Assembly (NCBI GenBank): GCA_036500345.1 | Contig: DASYCE010000010.1 | Location: forward strand, 1 to 64,000 | Length of the DNA stretch: 64,000 nt | Reading direction: 5' to 3' | Source of the DNA: Gemmatimonadales bacterium | Lineage (GTDB): Bacteria; Gemmatimonadota; Gemmatimonadetes; Gemmatimonadales; GWC2-71-9 | Shown here: one piece after another, positions 50,993 to 60,391 of the stretch | How the letters are laid out: the number at the start of each line of letters is the position of its first letter | Numbering within the stretch: the stretch's first letter is position 1 | Program-made: the position numbers and the translations under genes | Notes under the pieces: generated by a model | The model's input: the letters and a program-made list of their open reading frames with translations, nothing else | Told to the model about the DNA's origin: nothing | Database searches by the model: none

Positions 50993-53176
50993 TCAGGCCG
51001 CCGCTTCGCGCCGATCGACGGTGCTCACGCCCTTCACCTTCCGGATGGTGCGCAGCACCTTGGCGAGATGGGTGAGGTTGTCGACCTCGACGAAAATCGT
51101 TCCGTGCACGCTGCCGTCGCGCGACTGGAGGTCGGCGCCGCGGATGTTGGTTCCGGTCTGCGAGATCGCCTGCATGAGGTCGGCGTAGAGTCCGCGCCGA
51201 TCCTCGCCGGTGACCTCGAGTCGCACGGCGTACGTCTCACCGGTCTGCTCCTGCCAGTCGATCTCGACTCGCCGGCCGCTGTGCACCAGCGTCAGCAGGT
51301 TGGGACAGTCGGCGCGATGGATTGAGATTCCCCGCCCCTGCGTCACGTATCCCACCACCGCTTCACCGGGGACCGGCTGGCAGCACTGCGCGTACCGCAC
51401 CATCAACCCGTCGACGCCCTGGATCTTGATCCCGCGGCCGAGGCGGATCCGGTTCATCACCCGCCCGAAGACCGTCGCCGGCTTCTCCTGCAGCGCCTCC
51501 GCCGGGAGATCCGGGAAGAGCGCCTTCATCACCTGCCCCACCGCGAGATCGCCTCGGCCGAGTGACACTTCGAGCGCTTCGCCATCGAGGAGGTTGAGCG
51601 CAATGGCCGCGGCGTTCATCGCGTCGGCGGGCGGCGCGTCGAGGCGGCGTCGCTTCAGTTCACGGGCAAGGATCTCGCGGCCAAGCTGCAGCGAGACGGT
51701 CTCCTCTTCCTGCCGCACCCACTGCTTGATCTTGCTGCGGGCGCGACCGGTGCGGACATGATTGAGCCAGTCGCGCGACGGCCGAGCCTGCGGCGAAGTG
51801 AGGATCTCGACGGTGTCGCCGTTCTTGAGTTCGCGATGGAGCGGCGCGATCCGGCCGTTCACCTTGGCACCCGAGGTATGCAATCCCACGTCGGTGTGGA
51901 CGTGGAAGGCAAAGTCGATCGCCGTCGCCGCCTTGGGGAGCTGCTTCACGTCACCTTGCGGCGTGAAGACGAAGATCTCGTCGTGGTAGAGATCGACCTT
52001 GAGGAATTCGAGGAACTCCTCGGCGGAGTGGCTCTCCTGCTGCAGTTCGAGGAGCTGTCGGAACCAGCCGAGCTGGTCGCCAAGATGGTCTTCCACGCCC
52101 TGTGTCTTGTAGAGCCAGTGCGCTGCGATGCCGTACTCCGCGGTGCGATGCATCTCGCGGGTGCGGATCTGGATCTCGAAGAGCTGCTGCCCCGGCCCGA
52201 AGATCGTGGTGTGCAGCGACTGATAGCCGTTCGCCTTCGGCGTCGCGATGTAATCCTTGATCCGTTCCTGCAGCGGCGTCCAGAGGTGGTGGATCAGGCC
52301 GAGGACGTGATAGCACTCGGGAACGGTGGTGACGATGACGCGCATCGCCATCAGGTCGTAGATCTCGTCGAACGGCTTGTTGCGGCGGCGCATCTTCTGC
52401 CAGATCGACCAGAGATGCTTGGGGCGGCCGCTCACCTCGAAGTGAGGAATGCCGGCACGGCGAAGCTCCTGCTCCAGCGGCACACGCAGCCGTTCGATCA
52501 TCTCCTCGCGCGCCTTCCGCTTGGCGGCGACCTGCTGCGCGAGCGTCTGGTACTCTTCCGGCTCGAGGAACTTGAAGGCGAGATCTTCGAGCTCCGCCTT
52601 GACGTTCGCCATGCCGAAGCGATTGGCGAGCGGCGCGTAGAGGTCGCGGGTCTCGGTCGCGATCCGCTGCCGGCGCTCGGGCGGGAGATGCTCCAGCGTC
52701 CGCATGTTGTGCAGCCGGTCGGCGAGCTTGATGATGATCACGCGGGCGTCGCGCGCCACCGACAGGAGGAGCTTGCGGTAATTCTCCGACTGCTCCTCGA
52801 CCGACGACCGGAAGGTGAGGTGCGAGATCTTGGTCAGGCCGTCGACCAGGTCGCCGACTTCCTCGCCGAACTCGCGGTTGATGTCGTCGACGGTGACGTC
52901 GGAATCCTCGACCACATCGTGAAGGAGCGCAGCACAGATCGACGTCGTGTCGACGAGGAGCGACGCGAGGATCGAGGCGACCGCGATCGAATGCTCGACG
53001 AAGTCCTCGCCGCTCATCCGCTTCTGCCCGCGATGCGCCGCCGCGGCATATCGCAGCGCGCGATCGATCAGCGGGATGTCGAGCCGTTCGGCGTGCTTCT
53101 CCAGGAGCGAGAAGAACACCGGACTCAACTCACCCAGCGAGGTCGATGGAAGCGGCTGCTGCGAAGCGGTCGTCAC
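50993..53176 (-). CDS. rsh: Bifunctional (p)ppGpp synthetase/hydrolase (RelA/SpoT homologue)
   Basis: Long RSH enzyme of 727 residues controlling the stringent response. The hydrolase HD motif HDVVEDSD (86-93) is intact. The synthetase domain shows YDLMAMRVIV, YHVLGLIHHLW and RIKDYIATPKANGYQSLHTT, which retain the residues usual for synthesis. The C-terminal TGS (VFTPQGDVKQLPKAATAID) and ACT domain (TGTNIRGADLQSRDGSVHG) are present, so both activities are predicted. It starts at GTG overlapping the radC stop (GTGA). Confidence 0.94.
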   Translation of the reverse strand: MTTASQQPLPSTSLGELSPVFFSLLEKHAERLDIPLIDRALRYAAAAHRGQKRMSGEDFVEHSIAVASILASLLVDTTSICAALLHDVVEDSDVTVDDINREFGEEVGDLVDGLTKISHLTFRSSVEEQSENYRKLLLSVARDARVIIIKLADRLHNMRTLEHLPPERRQRIATETRDLYAPLANRFGMANVKAELEDLAFKFLEPEEYQTLAQQVAAKRKAREEMIERLRVPLEQELRRAGIPHFEVSGRPKHLWSIWQKMRRRNKPFDEIYDLMAMRVIVTTVPECYHVLGLIHHLWTPLQERIKDYIATPKANGYQSLHTTIFGPGQQLFEIQIRTREMHRTAEYGIAAHWLYKTQGVEDHLGDQLGWFRQLLELQQESHSAEEFLEFLKVDLYHDEIFVFTPQGDVKQLPKAATAIDFAFHVHTDVGLHTSGAKVNGRIAPLHRELKNGDTVEILTSPQARPSRDWLNHVRTGRARSKIKQWVRQEEETVSLQLGREILARELKRRRLDAPPADAMNAAAIALNLLDGEALEVSLGRGDLAVGQVMKALFPDLPAEALQEKPATVFGRVMNRIRLGRGIKIQGVDGLMVRYAQCCQPVPGEAVVGYVTQGRGISIHRADCPNLLTLVHSGRRVEIDWQEQTGETYAVRLEVTGEDRRGLYADLMQAISQTGTNIRGADLQSRDGSVHGTIFVEVDNLTHLAKVLRTIRKVKGVSTVDRREAAA

Positions 53177-53895
53177 AAGAGTCCGGCGGTGGCAAACGAG
53201 AGATAGCGGTCGCCGGCGACGATCACATGATCGTGGACCGGGAGGTCGAGCAGCTGGCCGGCGGCCACCAGTTGCCGGGTGACGGCTCGATCCTCGGCCG
53301 AGGGAGTCGGATCTCCGCTCGGATGATTATGCACCAGAATGATACCCGCGGCCGCCTCCGAGATGGCGGCCCTGAACACCTCGCGGGGGTGGACCAGCGA
53401 CGAGTCGAGGAGGCCGCGAGTCACCAGGACATCACGTAAGACTCTACTACGAGTGTCAAGTGCAAGTAGATGAAACTCCTCGACTTGCAGGTCTCGAAGT
53501 CGGCCGCCCACGAGTCGGACCACGTCGGCGGGTTCGGTGATTCGTGGGACCACCGGCCGCTCCTCCCGGGCAATCCGTTCGGCGAGTTCGAACGCCGCAA
53601 CGAGCCGCCCCGCCTTGACGCGTCCCATTCCGCGGATCCTGAGCAGTTCACCTGCGGGCCGGGCGGCGAGCCGGCGGAGCCCGCCACCAGCTGGTTCGAG
53701 AAGTGCCGCCGCAACGCCTGCCGCGTCGCGGCGCCCATCTCCTGTACCGATCAGGATGGCGAGAAGTTCTGGGGCGGTGAGTGCGCCGGGACCAAGCCGC
53801 CAGAGGCGCTCGCGCGGGCGGTCATCTCCGCCGGGCGATGCGGCAGCGGGATCGGGAGCGGAGGGCGATGGACCGGGTGGACGTGGTCTGGGCAT
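53173..53895 (-). CDS. radC: RadC/JAB-type protein
   Basis: A 240-residue RadC protein. An N-terminal helix-hairpin-helix region (LAARPAGELLRIRGMGRVKAGR split around RGMGRVKAGR) precedes the JAMM metalloprotease-like domain, with the conserved Glu in VEEFHLLALD and HNHPSGDPTPSAED. The function is unsettled; RadC was once linked to DNA repair. The first 30 residues are Pro/Asp-rich, so the true start may be slightly later. The relA/spoT gene follows with a 4-base overlap. Confidence 0.88.
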   Translation of the reverse strand: MPRPRPPGPSPSAPDPAAASPGGDDRPRERLWRLGPGALTAPELLAILIGTGDGRRDAAGVAAALLEPAGGGLRRLAARPAGELLRIRGMGRVKAGRLVAAFELAERIAREERPVVPRITEPADVVRLVGGRLRDLQVEEFHLLALDTRSRVLRDVLVTRGLLDSSLVHPREVFRAAISEAAAGIILVHNHPSGDPTPSAEDRAVTRQLVAAGQLLDLPVHDHVIVAGDRYLSFATAGLL

Positions 53896-54047
53896 GATCG
53901 AACGATCGAAAGGCTGCAGGCGAGGTGGGGACCGCGCCGCCGATCATCGGCACCGATTTGCGCGAGAGGCGCACCAACCGATCGGGGAGTAGACTACGTG
54001 ACTCCGCCGAGATGTCCGGGCGGCCCCCTCACCTCAAGGACTCGATC

Positions 54048-54608
54048 GTGACCAGCCAGCCAGTGACTCGCCGCGACTTCGCCGCAGGACTCGCCCTCGT
54101 TTTCCCGGGGGCGGCGTTGCTCCGCTCGCACCATGTCGCCGTGCCGAGCCTTCGCCGGGTCGCCGATGAAATGACCCACGACAATGAGGCGATTCATCAG
54201 ACGGTGCCATTCAAGGCGACACCGGCGCGCGTTTACGCAGCGCTCACCGACGCCGCGGAGTTTGACAAGGTGGTGCGTCTGAGCGCGGCGATGAAGCCGG
54301 GAGTCCCGGCGGGCGCGCCGCCGACTGTCTTCGAGCCTCACCCGGGCGGAGCGTTCTCGGCGTTCGCGGGCAATATCGTCGGGCGCCAGATCGAGCTGGC
54401 TCCCAACACGCGGCTGATCCAGGCGTGGCGCGCGACCGACTGGAAGCCGGGGATCTATTCGATCGTTCGCTTCGAGTTATCGGCCCGCGCCGGCGGCAGC
54501 GTGATCGAGTTCGATCACACCGGATTTCCCAACGGACAGGGTGCACATCTCATCGAGGGATGGCGGACCAACTACTGGGAGCCGCTGGCGAAGTATCTCG
54601 CCAAGTAG
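54048..54608 (+). CDS. Tat-exported SRPBCC/AHSA1-like protein
   Basis: A 186-residue protein with a twin-arginine signal: TRRDFAAGLALVFPGAALL, whose RR-x-F with a hydrophobic stretch suits Tat export. The SRPBCC fold follows, with FKATPARVYAALTDAAEFDK, QIELAPNTRLIQAWRATDW and the closing GWRTNYWEPLAKYL, typical of AHSA1/START-like ligand-binding proteins. A GTG at 54048 with AAGGA seven bases upstream is preferred to the ATG at 54012, as it puts the Tat motif near the N-terminus. The ligand is unknown. TatA and a fused TatC are in the same window. Confidence 0.75.
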   Translation: MTSQPVTRRDFAAGLALVFPGAALLRSHHVAVPSLRRVADEMTHDNEAIHQTVPFKATPARVYAALTDAAEFDKVVRLSAAMKPGVPAGAPPTVFEPHPGGAFSAFAGNIVGRQIELAPNTRLIQAWRATDWKPGIYSIVRFELSARAGGSVIEFDHTGFPNGQGAHLIEGWRTNYWEPLAKYLAK

Positions 54609-54609
54609 C

Positions 54610-55158
54610 CTAGTGCGGAATGACCTGGTAGGTGAGCTGGATGCTGGGAATCTGGTTGGGATCCTTCGACGAGCTCTTTCCCCAGTTGACGTACAACTGA
54701 ACGTTGTTGGTCTTGTTCGGCCCACCGGTCCCGATCGCAACGGTCACCCAGGTCGTGGTGCTCAGCGAGACGTACGCGGTTCCCGGTGGCGAAAGCGCCT
54801 GCACGTCGTTGACGATGGTGCTCTTGTTCTTGTCGGTGAACGGAACGGTGAGCTTCGCCTGCAGGGCGTACGGTCCGTTGTTGGTGGTCACGACGGTGGT
54901 CGAAGCGAAGATGTTGCCGCCCTTGTCGCGATCACCGGCAACGATGCCGGTATGCGACACGACGTGACCGATGCTCAGGACGGTGACCTTGGCGAGGTTC
55001 GTCTTGACGCTCGTCTGGGCATGCGCGCGCCCGGTGAAGAGCGCGACAAGCGCCACGGCGATGGCGAGGACGACGATCCACGCGGCGGCGCGGTTGGCCA
55101 GCACGATGAGCCGGTGGATCAGGTCATCTGCTGTGGCGACTTCACGACGATCTGACAT
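54610..55158 (-). CDS. Single-helix anchored protein of unknown function
   Basis: A 182-residue protein with a basic cytoplasmic start and one hydrophobic segment (LANRAAAWIVVLAIAVALVALF split at WIVVLAIAVALVALF) ending in HAQ, so it may be a cleaved signal or an anchor. The mature part is beta-rich with Asn/Thr, around ASTTVVTTNNGPYAL and YVSLSTTTWVTVAIGTGG, resembling secreted domains. Its 3' end abuts the SRPBCC stop (1 base gap, convergent). No family was recognised; it might belong with the adjacent fimbrial-like locus. Confidence 0.55.
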   Translation of the reverse strand: MSDRREVATADDLIHRLIVLANRAAAWIVVLAIAVALVALFTGRAHAQTSVKTNLAKVTVLSIGHVVSHTGIVAGDRDKGGNIFASTTVVTTNNGPYALQAKLTVPFTDKNKSTIVNDVQALSPPGTAYVSLSTTTWVTVAIGTGGPNKTNNVQLYVNWGKSSSKDPNQIPSIQLTYQVIPH

Positions 55159-55685
55159 GTGGAAGACAGCTCTGTGCAGTCCTCGTGCCCGGCGCGATGC
55201 CCGGAGATCTCCGGACCGCAGCCCAGGAGATAGTGGCGCGATGAAAGCCGCATCACGACTGGCTTTGGCGGGGTGCACGAGTTCCGCTGCAGTAATGAAT
55301 GACATGCTGCCCGGGCCGCTGTTGCGCCGCCGCACCTGTCACCCTCGTCGCGGAGGCACGGCAAAGTTGTGGCATCGCCGCGACGACGCGACAGTAGTTC
55401 TTCCGGCGAAATCGCTTAGTGAATCGTCGAAACGGGTCGTCGAAACGACCTGAAATCCACTGCTCGAATCGATCCAGATGCCCGCGAGCTAAGACTCGCG
55501 CCCGCCACGATTTGCGCCTGCTGTATTGCGCGCGAAAACAACGCCGACTTCGCTAGTCATGACATGCACGGTTCCTGTCGCGAGCCTGACTCGTGGCATG
55601 GAACCTCCGTCTGGGGCCTGCGATCCGGTGCGCCCGCTGCTCCGGAGAATCTCACAAACGTTCCAACATTTTCTTCGGAGGTAGT
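55159..55685. other. Control region of the fimbrial-like operon; no gene seen
   Basis: A 527-base gap between divergent transcription units. It has a direct repeat of TCGTCGAAACG (55424-55434 and 55437-55447, 13-base period); the second copy is part of a hairpin, GGTCGT-CGAA-ACGACC (55435-55450). Before the operon GGAGG stands six bases from the first ATG. No -10 was clear. The open frames on both strands here read as antisense noise. Confidence 0.4.
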
Positions 55686-56204
55686 ATGCGTTTCACCAAG
55701 GTCGTGCCGTTTCTCGGCGCGGCACTGGCGTTCGGCGCTACGTCGCTGAGCGCACAGGGAACCTGCACCACGACGCCGTCGTGCACGGTGACCAACACCG
55801 CGAGCGCCACGGTCAACACCGTTGCCCGCCTCACGCTCGACGCGGACAACACCGACCTCGGCACACCGGCCGAAGCCGACTTCATCGCCGGCCACAAGGA
55901 CGCTGCTGGTCCGACCGCGACGGTGCTGTCGAACACTGCGTGGCATGTGTCGGTCGTTGGTAACACGCCGAGCTTCGGCGCAGCTGGGGTTGGCGCCCGC
56001 GCGAGCAAGCCGGCAAGCGATCTCCTCTGGGGTACCACGGTCGGGACGTACGGCAACAACGCCGGAACCGCTGCTACGCTGTTCAATGGCAATGGCACCG
56101 CCGGTTCGTCGCAGCAGGCGTTCTATCGCACCAACTGGAGCTTCACGCTCGACACGCCGGGCACGTACACGCTCGTCGTGAACTACACGCTCAGCGAGCC
56201 GTGA
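55686..56204 (+). CDS. Fimbrial-subunit-like secreted protein 1
   Basis: A 172-residue exported protein, signal peptide FTKVVPFLGAALAFGATSLSA, cleaved before Gln. The mature part is a beta-rich Ala/Gly/Thr/Asn protein with CTTTPSCTVTN at its start, LTLDADNTDLGTPAEADFIA, and a C-terminal strand GTYTLVVNYTLSEP. The same C-terminal design (GTYT-x2-V-x2-TLSEP) recurs in the last gene of the operon, so both are probably paralogous pilin-like subunits with a donor-strand-type last beta-strand. A Shine-Dalgarno GGAGG precedes the ATG. Its stop overlaps the chaperone start (GTGA). Confidence 0.7.
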   Translation: MRFTKVVPFLGAALAFGATSLSAQGTCTTTPSCTVTNTASATVNTVARLTLDADNTDLGTPAEADFIAGHKDAAGPTATVLSNTAWHVSVVGNTPSFGAAGVGARASKPASDLLWGTTVGTYGNNAGTAATLFNGNGTAGSSQQAFYRTNWSFTLDTPGTYTLVVNYTLSEP

Positions 56205-57061
56205 AGCTGTTGTCATCACTGACCGATTCCGGGTGCGCGCCGTTGCGCGCACTGCGGCGTCGGTGTTTGCACGGCGTCGTGGGCGCACTTGCGCTCGCGG
56301 CGTTTGGCGCGGCCGCAACTCCGGCGGCGGCGCAGATCGCGATCGACCGGACCGAGATCCAGTTCCGGGCCGAGCCGGGTGAGCCGACCGTGGCACTGAT
56401 CGGACTGCACAACGAGGGGAAGGAACGGGTCCAGGCGGTGGTGCGGCTGGAGGACTGGGACCGCGCCAGCGATGGGACGAACAACTGGTATCCGTACGCG
56501 ACCAAGCCGGGATCGTGTGGCAAGGCACTCGACGTCTTCCCGCTCACCGTGTCGCTGGAGCCGGATGCGCGGCAGAGCATTCGCGTCAGGATGGATTCGA
56601 CCGTGCGGGCCGATCACGAATGCTGGGCCGGCGCGATCGTCGAGACGGTGCAGCCGCATGTGGTCAACGGGCGAAACGTGGCGTACGTCCTTCGCACTGC
56701 AACGAAGATCTACGTTGAGCCGCCGACGATCGCGGCCCATGGTGAAGTTGCCGCACTCAAGGTGATCAAGAGCGATTCGGCGACGGGAACTTCAGTGCCG
56801 GCCGATTCCGCGGTGGAACTCGAATTCAACAACACCGGTGCCAGGCACCTGGTGACCAGCGGCGAGATCCAGTTCCGCCGCCCCGACAATTCGATCGCCG
56901 AGACCGTGAAGCTCCCGATGCTGTACACGCTTCCCGGGGCGAAGAGCACGGCGCGCGTTGCGATGCCGAAGCTTGCCGCGGGGCGGTACGTCGTGCTTGC
57001 CGTGCTCGATTACGGCGGCGACGAACTGGCGGCGGGGCAGATCGAGTACGAGGTCAGGTGA
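56201..57061 (+). CDS. PapD-like periplasmic chaperone
   Basis: A 286-residue exported protein with a long signal peptide (about 1-44, ending AATPAAAQ). The mature protein has two Ig-like domains: QIAIDRTEIQFRAEPGEP and LIGLHNEGKERVQAVVRLEDWD in domain 1, with a linker and domain 2 beginning near GEVAALKVIKSD. This is the pattern of pilus chaperones, which hold subunits by donor-strand complementation. Cys pairs (PGSCGK, HECWAG) may form a disulfide in domain 1. GTG start in a GTGA overlap with the first subunit gene. Confidence 0.72.
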   Translation: MKLLSSLTDSGCAPLRALRRRCLHGVVGALALAAFGAAATPAAAQIAIDRTEIQFRAEPGEPTVALIGLHNEGKERVQAVVRLEDWDRASDGTNNWYPYATKPGSCGKALDVFPLTVSLEPDARQSIRVRMDSTVRADHECWAGAIVETVQPHVVNGRNVAYVLRTATKIYVEPPTIAAHGEVAALKVIKSDSATGTSVPADSAVELEFNNTGARHLVTSGEIQFRRPDNSIAETVKLPMLYTLPGAKSTARVAMPKLAAGRYVVLAVLDYGGDELAAGQIEYEVR

Positions 57062-57582
57062 TGGAGAATCGCGGATTGTGTAACGGCCACTCGATTGTCG
57101 TGGCGTTGCTAGTTAGCGCGCTGGCTGTGCCGTGTTCGGCGCAGTCTTTTTCGTCGGGGACGCATCTATCTCAGACGATCACCACGCCAACGGCAACGGA
57201 ATATGACGCCGGCGCCACTACTGCCACGCCTGCAGCAACGAATTTCTCCGTCACGATCAGCGTTCCGACCGGCGGTGGAAGCAACCCGCACTACGACTTG
57301 ACCTTGGCGCGCGGGACCAATCTTCAGGGGCAGCTGCTTGATATTCAATGGCAGATTGTGAGCGTCAGTAATGCGACCAACTGTGGAAGCCCTGCGGTTG
57401 GAGCGCCATTCGCGGAAATAAGCAGCTTGCCGATTTTGACAATGGGGAAGAACAGCTCGCCCTGTACTGTGACCATTGCATTTCGCGTTGCGGGTCTGTC
57501 GTACGCGGTTCAGGATGTGGGAGCCGGAGGCACTTTCGCCAACTTTGCACAAAATGTCGTCTTCACAGTGACGACCCGGTAA
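57061..57582 (+). CDS. Fimbrial-subunit-like secreted protein 2
   Basis: A 173-residue exported protein with signal peptide SIVVALLVSALAVPCSAQ. The mature part is Thr/Ser/Ala-rich and beta-rich, with Cys in NATNCGSP and SSPCTVTIAF likely forming a disulfide, and a C-terminal strand NVVFTVTTR. It is less similar to the other two subunits and could be an adaptor or tip. ATG 57061 has GAGG seven bases upstream; a GTG one codon earlier gives a GTGA overlap with the chaperone. Confidence 0.6.
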   Translation: MENRGLCNGHSIVVALLVSALAVPCSAQSFSSGTHLSQTITTPTATEYDAGATTATPAATNFSVTISVPTGGGSNPHYDLTLARGTNLQGQLLDIQWQIVSVSNATNCGSPAVGAPFAEISSLPILTMGKNSSPCTVTIAFRVAGLSYAVQDVGAGGTFANFAQNVVFTVTTR

Positions 57583-57589
57583 CGACGTG

Positions 57590-60391
57590 ATGCGTCGCAC
57601 TGTCCTCGGGATTCTGCTAGCGTGCACCTTGTGCACCGGGCTTGCGAGCGCGCAAGAATCCTCGCGCCCGGCCGGGCCACACGTCGTCGCAGCCACATTC
57701 CCGCGCCCGGACGGCGAAGTCCTCACCGCACCCGCCGTCGTCGCGCGCGCGACACCGCGCTCGTTCCAGATCATCGAAGTGACGATTCCACCAGCAATCG
57801 CATCGACGCAATCGATTCCCTACACCGTCGAACCGTCGGGATCGACGCCGGTCGTCAGCCGTCGCAGCGGAACGATCGAGCCGGCGAAGCCTGGCGCACC
57901 GGTTGGACCGCGTTCGCTGCTGGTGACGTTCTCGATTCCGAAGCACGCGCCGGCCGGGATGGTCGAGGTCGCACGGGTGAGGTTCTTCCCGCCCGGTGGT
58001 ACGCCGATCGAAGTGCCGGTCAACGTCCTCGTCGATGCCAGCGAAGCGATCCAGCTGACGGTCGGTGAAGCATTGCACGGCGTTCACGCCGGTGAGCGCT
58101 TTCTGTTGACCTACCGCGTGACGAATCTTGGCAACACTCCGGAAACGGTCGAAGTCAAGGCGGTCCTTCCGGCCGGGTGGACGCTCTACGCCACCGGTGC
58201 CGCGACGCGGCTCGGGATCAACGGAATGATCGAGCAGCAGATGACGATCGGCGTGCCACTCAACGCCGGGACCGGAGCTTCGAACCTGCGACTCGTCGCC
58301 TACGCCAACGGCGCGCCAGTTTCGACGGCCGAGGCGTCGGTCGATGTGGTCGACAGCAAGGACAACCTGGCCAATGGACCGGTGGTGTCGACGGCGATGT
58401 CGTTCGGCTGGGATCCGAATGGCACGATGGCGTCGGGGATTTCGGTGGGAGTCGCCGGGCATCTCACCGATTCGATCTCGATCCAGGCGCGCTTCTCCAG
58501 CACGCCGCGAGTCGCCGGATCGAGCGGCTACGCGCTGTCGCAGGCCGGCTTCTATCAGACGCCGCCAATGCTGCAGCTCACCGCTCCGCGCCTCCGTCTC
58601 GGCCTCGGCCTCACGGGAGAGCAGTTCTCCCAGCTTACCGGCTACAGTGTCAACGGCAACGGTATCTCGGCCGACGTGACTCGCGGGAAGTGGCAGGCGT
58701 CGATGCTGGTCGCGAATCCCGGATATGGCCAGCTCCCCGACAGCGGGATTCTTGCCGGCGGGCGCGTCGAGATGAACGCCGGTGCAGTGACCTACTCCGG
58801 TTCCGCGACGCACCTCGTCGACAACCAGGGTTCGCTGCACCGGTCGCTCGATGCGCTGTCGGTCGGCGCCACGCTGCCGCAATTCCTCAACGGGACCGCC
58901 GCAGCCGAACTTGCCGAACGATGGACAGCCGAGGGAGTGGCACCGGGCTGGACGACGTCGTATGCGCGGAACACCGCCGGCGACAACCTGTCGCTGCGAC
59001 TGCTGCACGCGCCGGGTGGAACGAGTGCCTTTGCGCAAGCCGCCGATCAGATTCTGGCGTCGGGCGGGCGCTCGATCACGCATCACCTGTCGGTGAGCGG
59101 TTCGTACACGATGTCGCAGGACGACGCCGGCGCAGGGTTCGGCGAACTCACCAGCCACAGCTGGAGCGCGGGCCCGCAATTGCAGGTCTCGCGCGCGCTC
59201 GGTTTCTCAGTGTCGGCCCGGCAGACGGCGTTTGCGGCGACAGGGACCAACGGATCGTTCAGCAACGGGGAGACCGGAACCGATATCGGCGCTTCGTTCC
59301 GCACCGGGGCGATGTATGTCACGTCGTTCGGATCGCTGGTGCAGGCGTCGAATGCGACGTCGATGCCCGACGGCGGACGGCTGGTGCAGGATGGACTTCG
59401 CCAGACGCTCAACGCCACGGCAGGGGTCGGCGGCAATCACGGTACGTTGGAGCTCAACACGCAGCTGTCGCGCAACAATGCATCGCTGGGGCAGATTCCC
59501 GAGCAGCTCGACGTGACACTGCGTGCCGATCGCGTCCCCCTCATCGCGGCGCAGCACATGCGCGTCTTCCTTTCCACGTCGGTGCGCCGGTCGTACACGC
59601 CGGGGTTCATCACGCCGAGAACGTATGAGACCGCGGCAATCGATGCGGAGCTGCCGATGGGGCTCTCGATCGGCGTGAGCGCCCAGCGGAATCCGTTCCT
59701 TCTCGCCGGCACCACGTCGGGCGGCTGGCTCTACGGTTTGCGCGTGGGCCGCGGGACGGCGCTGCCGCGGGTGAGCAGCAGCGAAACGCGCGGCATCGTC
59801 TACAAGGATCTCAATGACAACGGCGCCCTCGATCCGGGTGAACCCGGTGTATCGGGAGTGGTCGTACGGCGCGGCAATGAATCGGCGATCACCGAGGCCG
59901 ATGGTTCATACCGCTTCCTCGGAATGACGCGCGACTCGGTGACGCTCGATCCGTCGTCGCTCAAGGTCGGGATGATCGCCGGCTCTGTGAGGCAGCACGC
60001 CAACCGGCGCGAAATCGCCGTGGTCGCGGTGTCGCCGGTGGAGATCGAGCTCGACCGTTCGGGAAGTGATCTTGTGCAGGCAGATACCAGCGCCCTCGCC
60101 GACATCGCCGTCCTGGCCCGGGATGACAGCGGCCGAGTCTGGGTGTCGCGGCGGAGCAGTGCGGCGGTGGCGGTGTTCGACGCCTTGCCTCCTGGGCACT
60201 ACACCGTGCAGATCGACCTCGGCGATTCGCAGGAGAAGCTCGAGACGCGCGCGGCGCTTCCGGTATTCACGGTGAACGGGACAACCGCGGCGAAGCGGGT
60301 GAAGGTGGCGCTTTTCGCGCGGCCGGTGAAAGTGAAGAATCTCGACCAGCCGAACGCACCGCCGGCGCCAGATGGCGGAGTGCATCAGTGA
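57590..60391 (+). CDS. Usher-like outer-membrane protein with SdrD-B-like domain (novel type)
   Basis: A 933-residue exported protein, signal peptide about 1-22 (ACTLCTGLASAQ). Residues about 25-155 form an Ig-like beta domain, and about 160-265 a NEW3-like domain (HAGERFLLTYRVTNLGNTPE, VEVKAVLPAGWTLYA). About 270-730 is Gly/Ser/Thr-rich sequence of alternating strands as in an outer-membrane barrel (MSFGWDPNGTMASG, LSRNNASLGQIPEQLDVTLR). An SdrD-B/CnaB-like domain begins at RGIVYKDLNDNGALDPGEPG (about 734), with a last Ig-like domain to 933. The order resembles a chaperone-usher usher, but no FimD signature is seen. I infer that it exports the flanking subunits. ATG 57590; a GTG is one codon earlier. 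Confidence 0.6.
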   Translation: MRRTVLGILLACTLCTGLASAQESSRPAGPHVVAATFPRPDGEVLTAPAVVARATPRSFQIIEVTIPPAIASTQSIPYTVEPSGSTPVVSRRSGTIEPAKPGAPVGPRSLLVTFSIPKHAPAGMVEVARVRFFPPGGTPIEVPVNVLVDASEAIQLTVGEALHGVHAGERFLLTYRVTNLGNTPETVEVKAVLPAGWTLYATGAATRLGINGMIEQQMTIGVPLNAGTGASNLRLVAYANGAPVSTAEASVDVVDSKDNLANGPVVSTAMSFGWDPNGTMASGISVGVAGHLTDSISIQARFSSTPRVAGSSGYALSQAGFYQTPPMLQLTAPRLRLGLGLTGEQFSQLTGYSVNGNGISADVTRGKWQASMLVANPGYGQLPDSGILAGGRVEMNAGAVTYSGSATHLVDNQGSLHRSLDALSVGATLPQFLNGTAAAELAERWTAEGVAPGWTTSYARNTAGDNLSLRLLHAPGGTSAFAQAADQILASGGRSITHHLSVSGSYTMSQDDAGAGFGELTSHSWSAGPQLQVSRALGFSVSARQTAFAATGTNGSFSNGETGTDIGASFRTGAMYVTSFGSLVQASNATSMPDGGRLVQDGLRQTLNATAGVGGNHGTLELNTQLSRNNASLGQIPEQLDVTLRADRVPLIAAQHMRVFLSTSVRRSYTPGFITPRTYETAAIDAELPMGLSIGVSAQRNPFLLAGTTSGGWLYGLRVGRGTALPRVSSSETRGIVYKDLNDNGALDPGEPGVSGVVVRRGNESAITEADGSYRFLGMTRDSVTLDPSSLKVGMIAGSVRQHANRREIAVVAVSPVEIELDRSGSDLVQADTSALADIAVLARDDSGRVWVSRRSSAAVAVFDALPPGHYTVQIDLGDSQEKLETRAALPVFTVNGTTAAKRVKVALFARPVKVKNLDQPNAPPAPDGGVHQ

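Noticed and set aside
53470-54051. Plus-strand open frame of 193 codons
   Set aside because: It is antisense to radC and has no family features; typical high-GC shadow.
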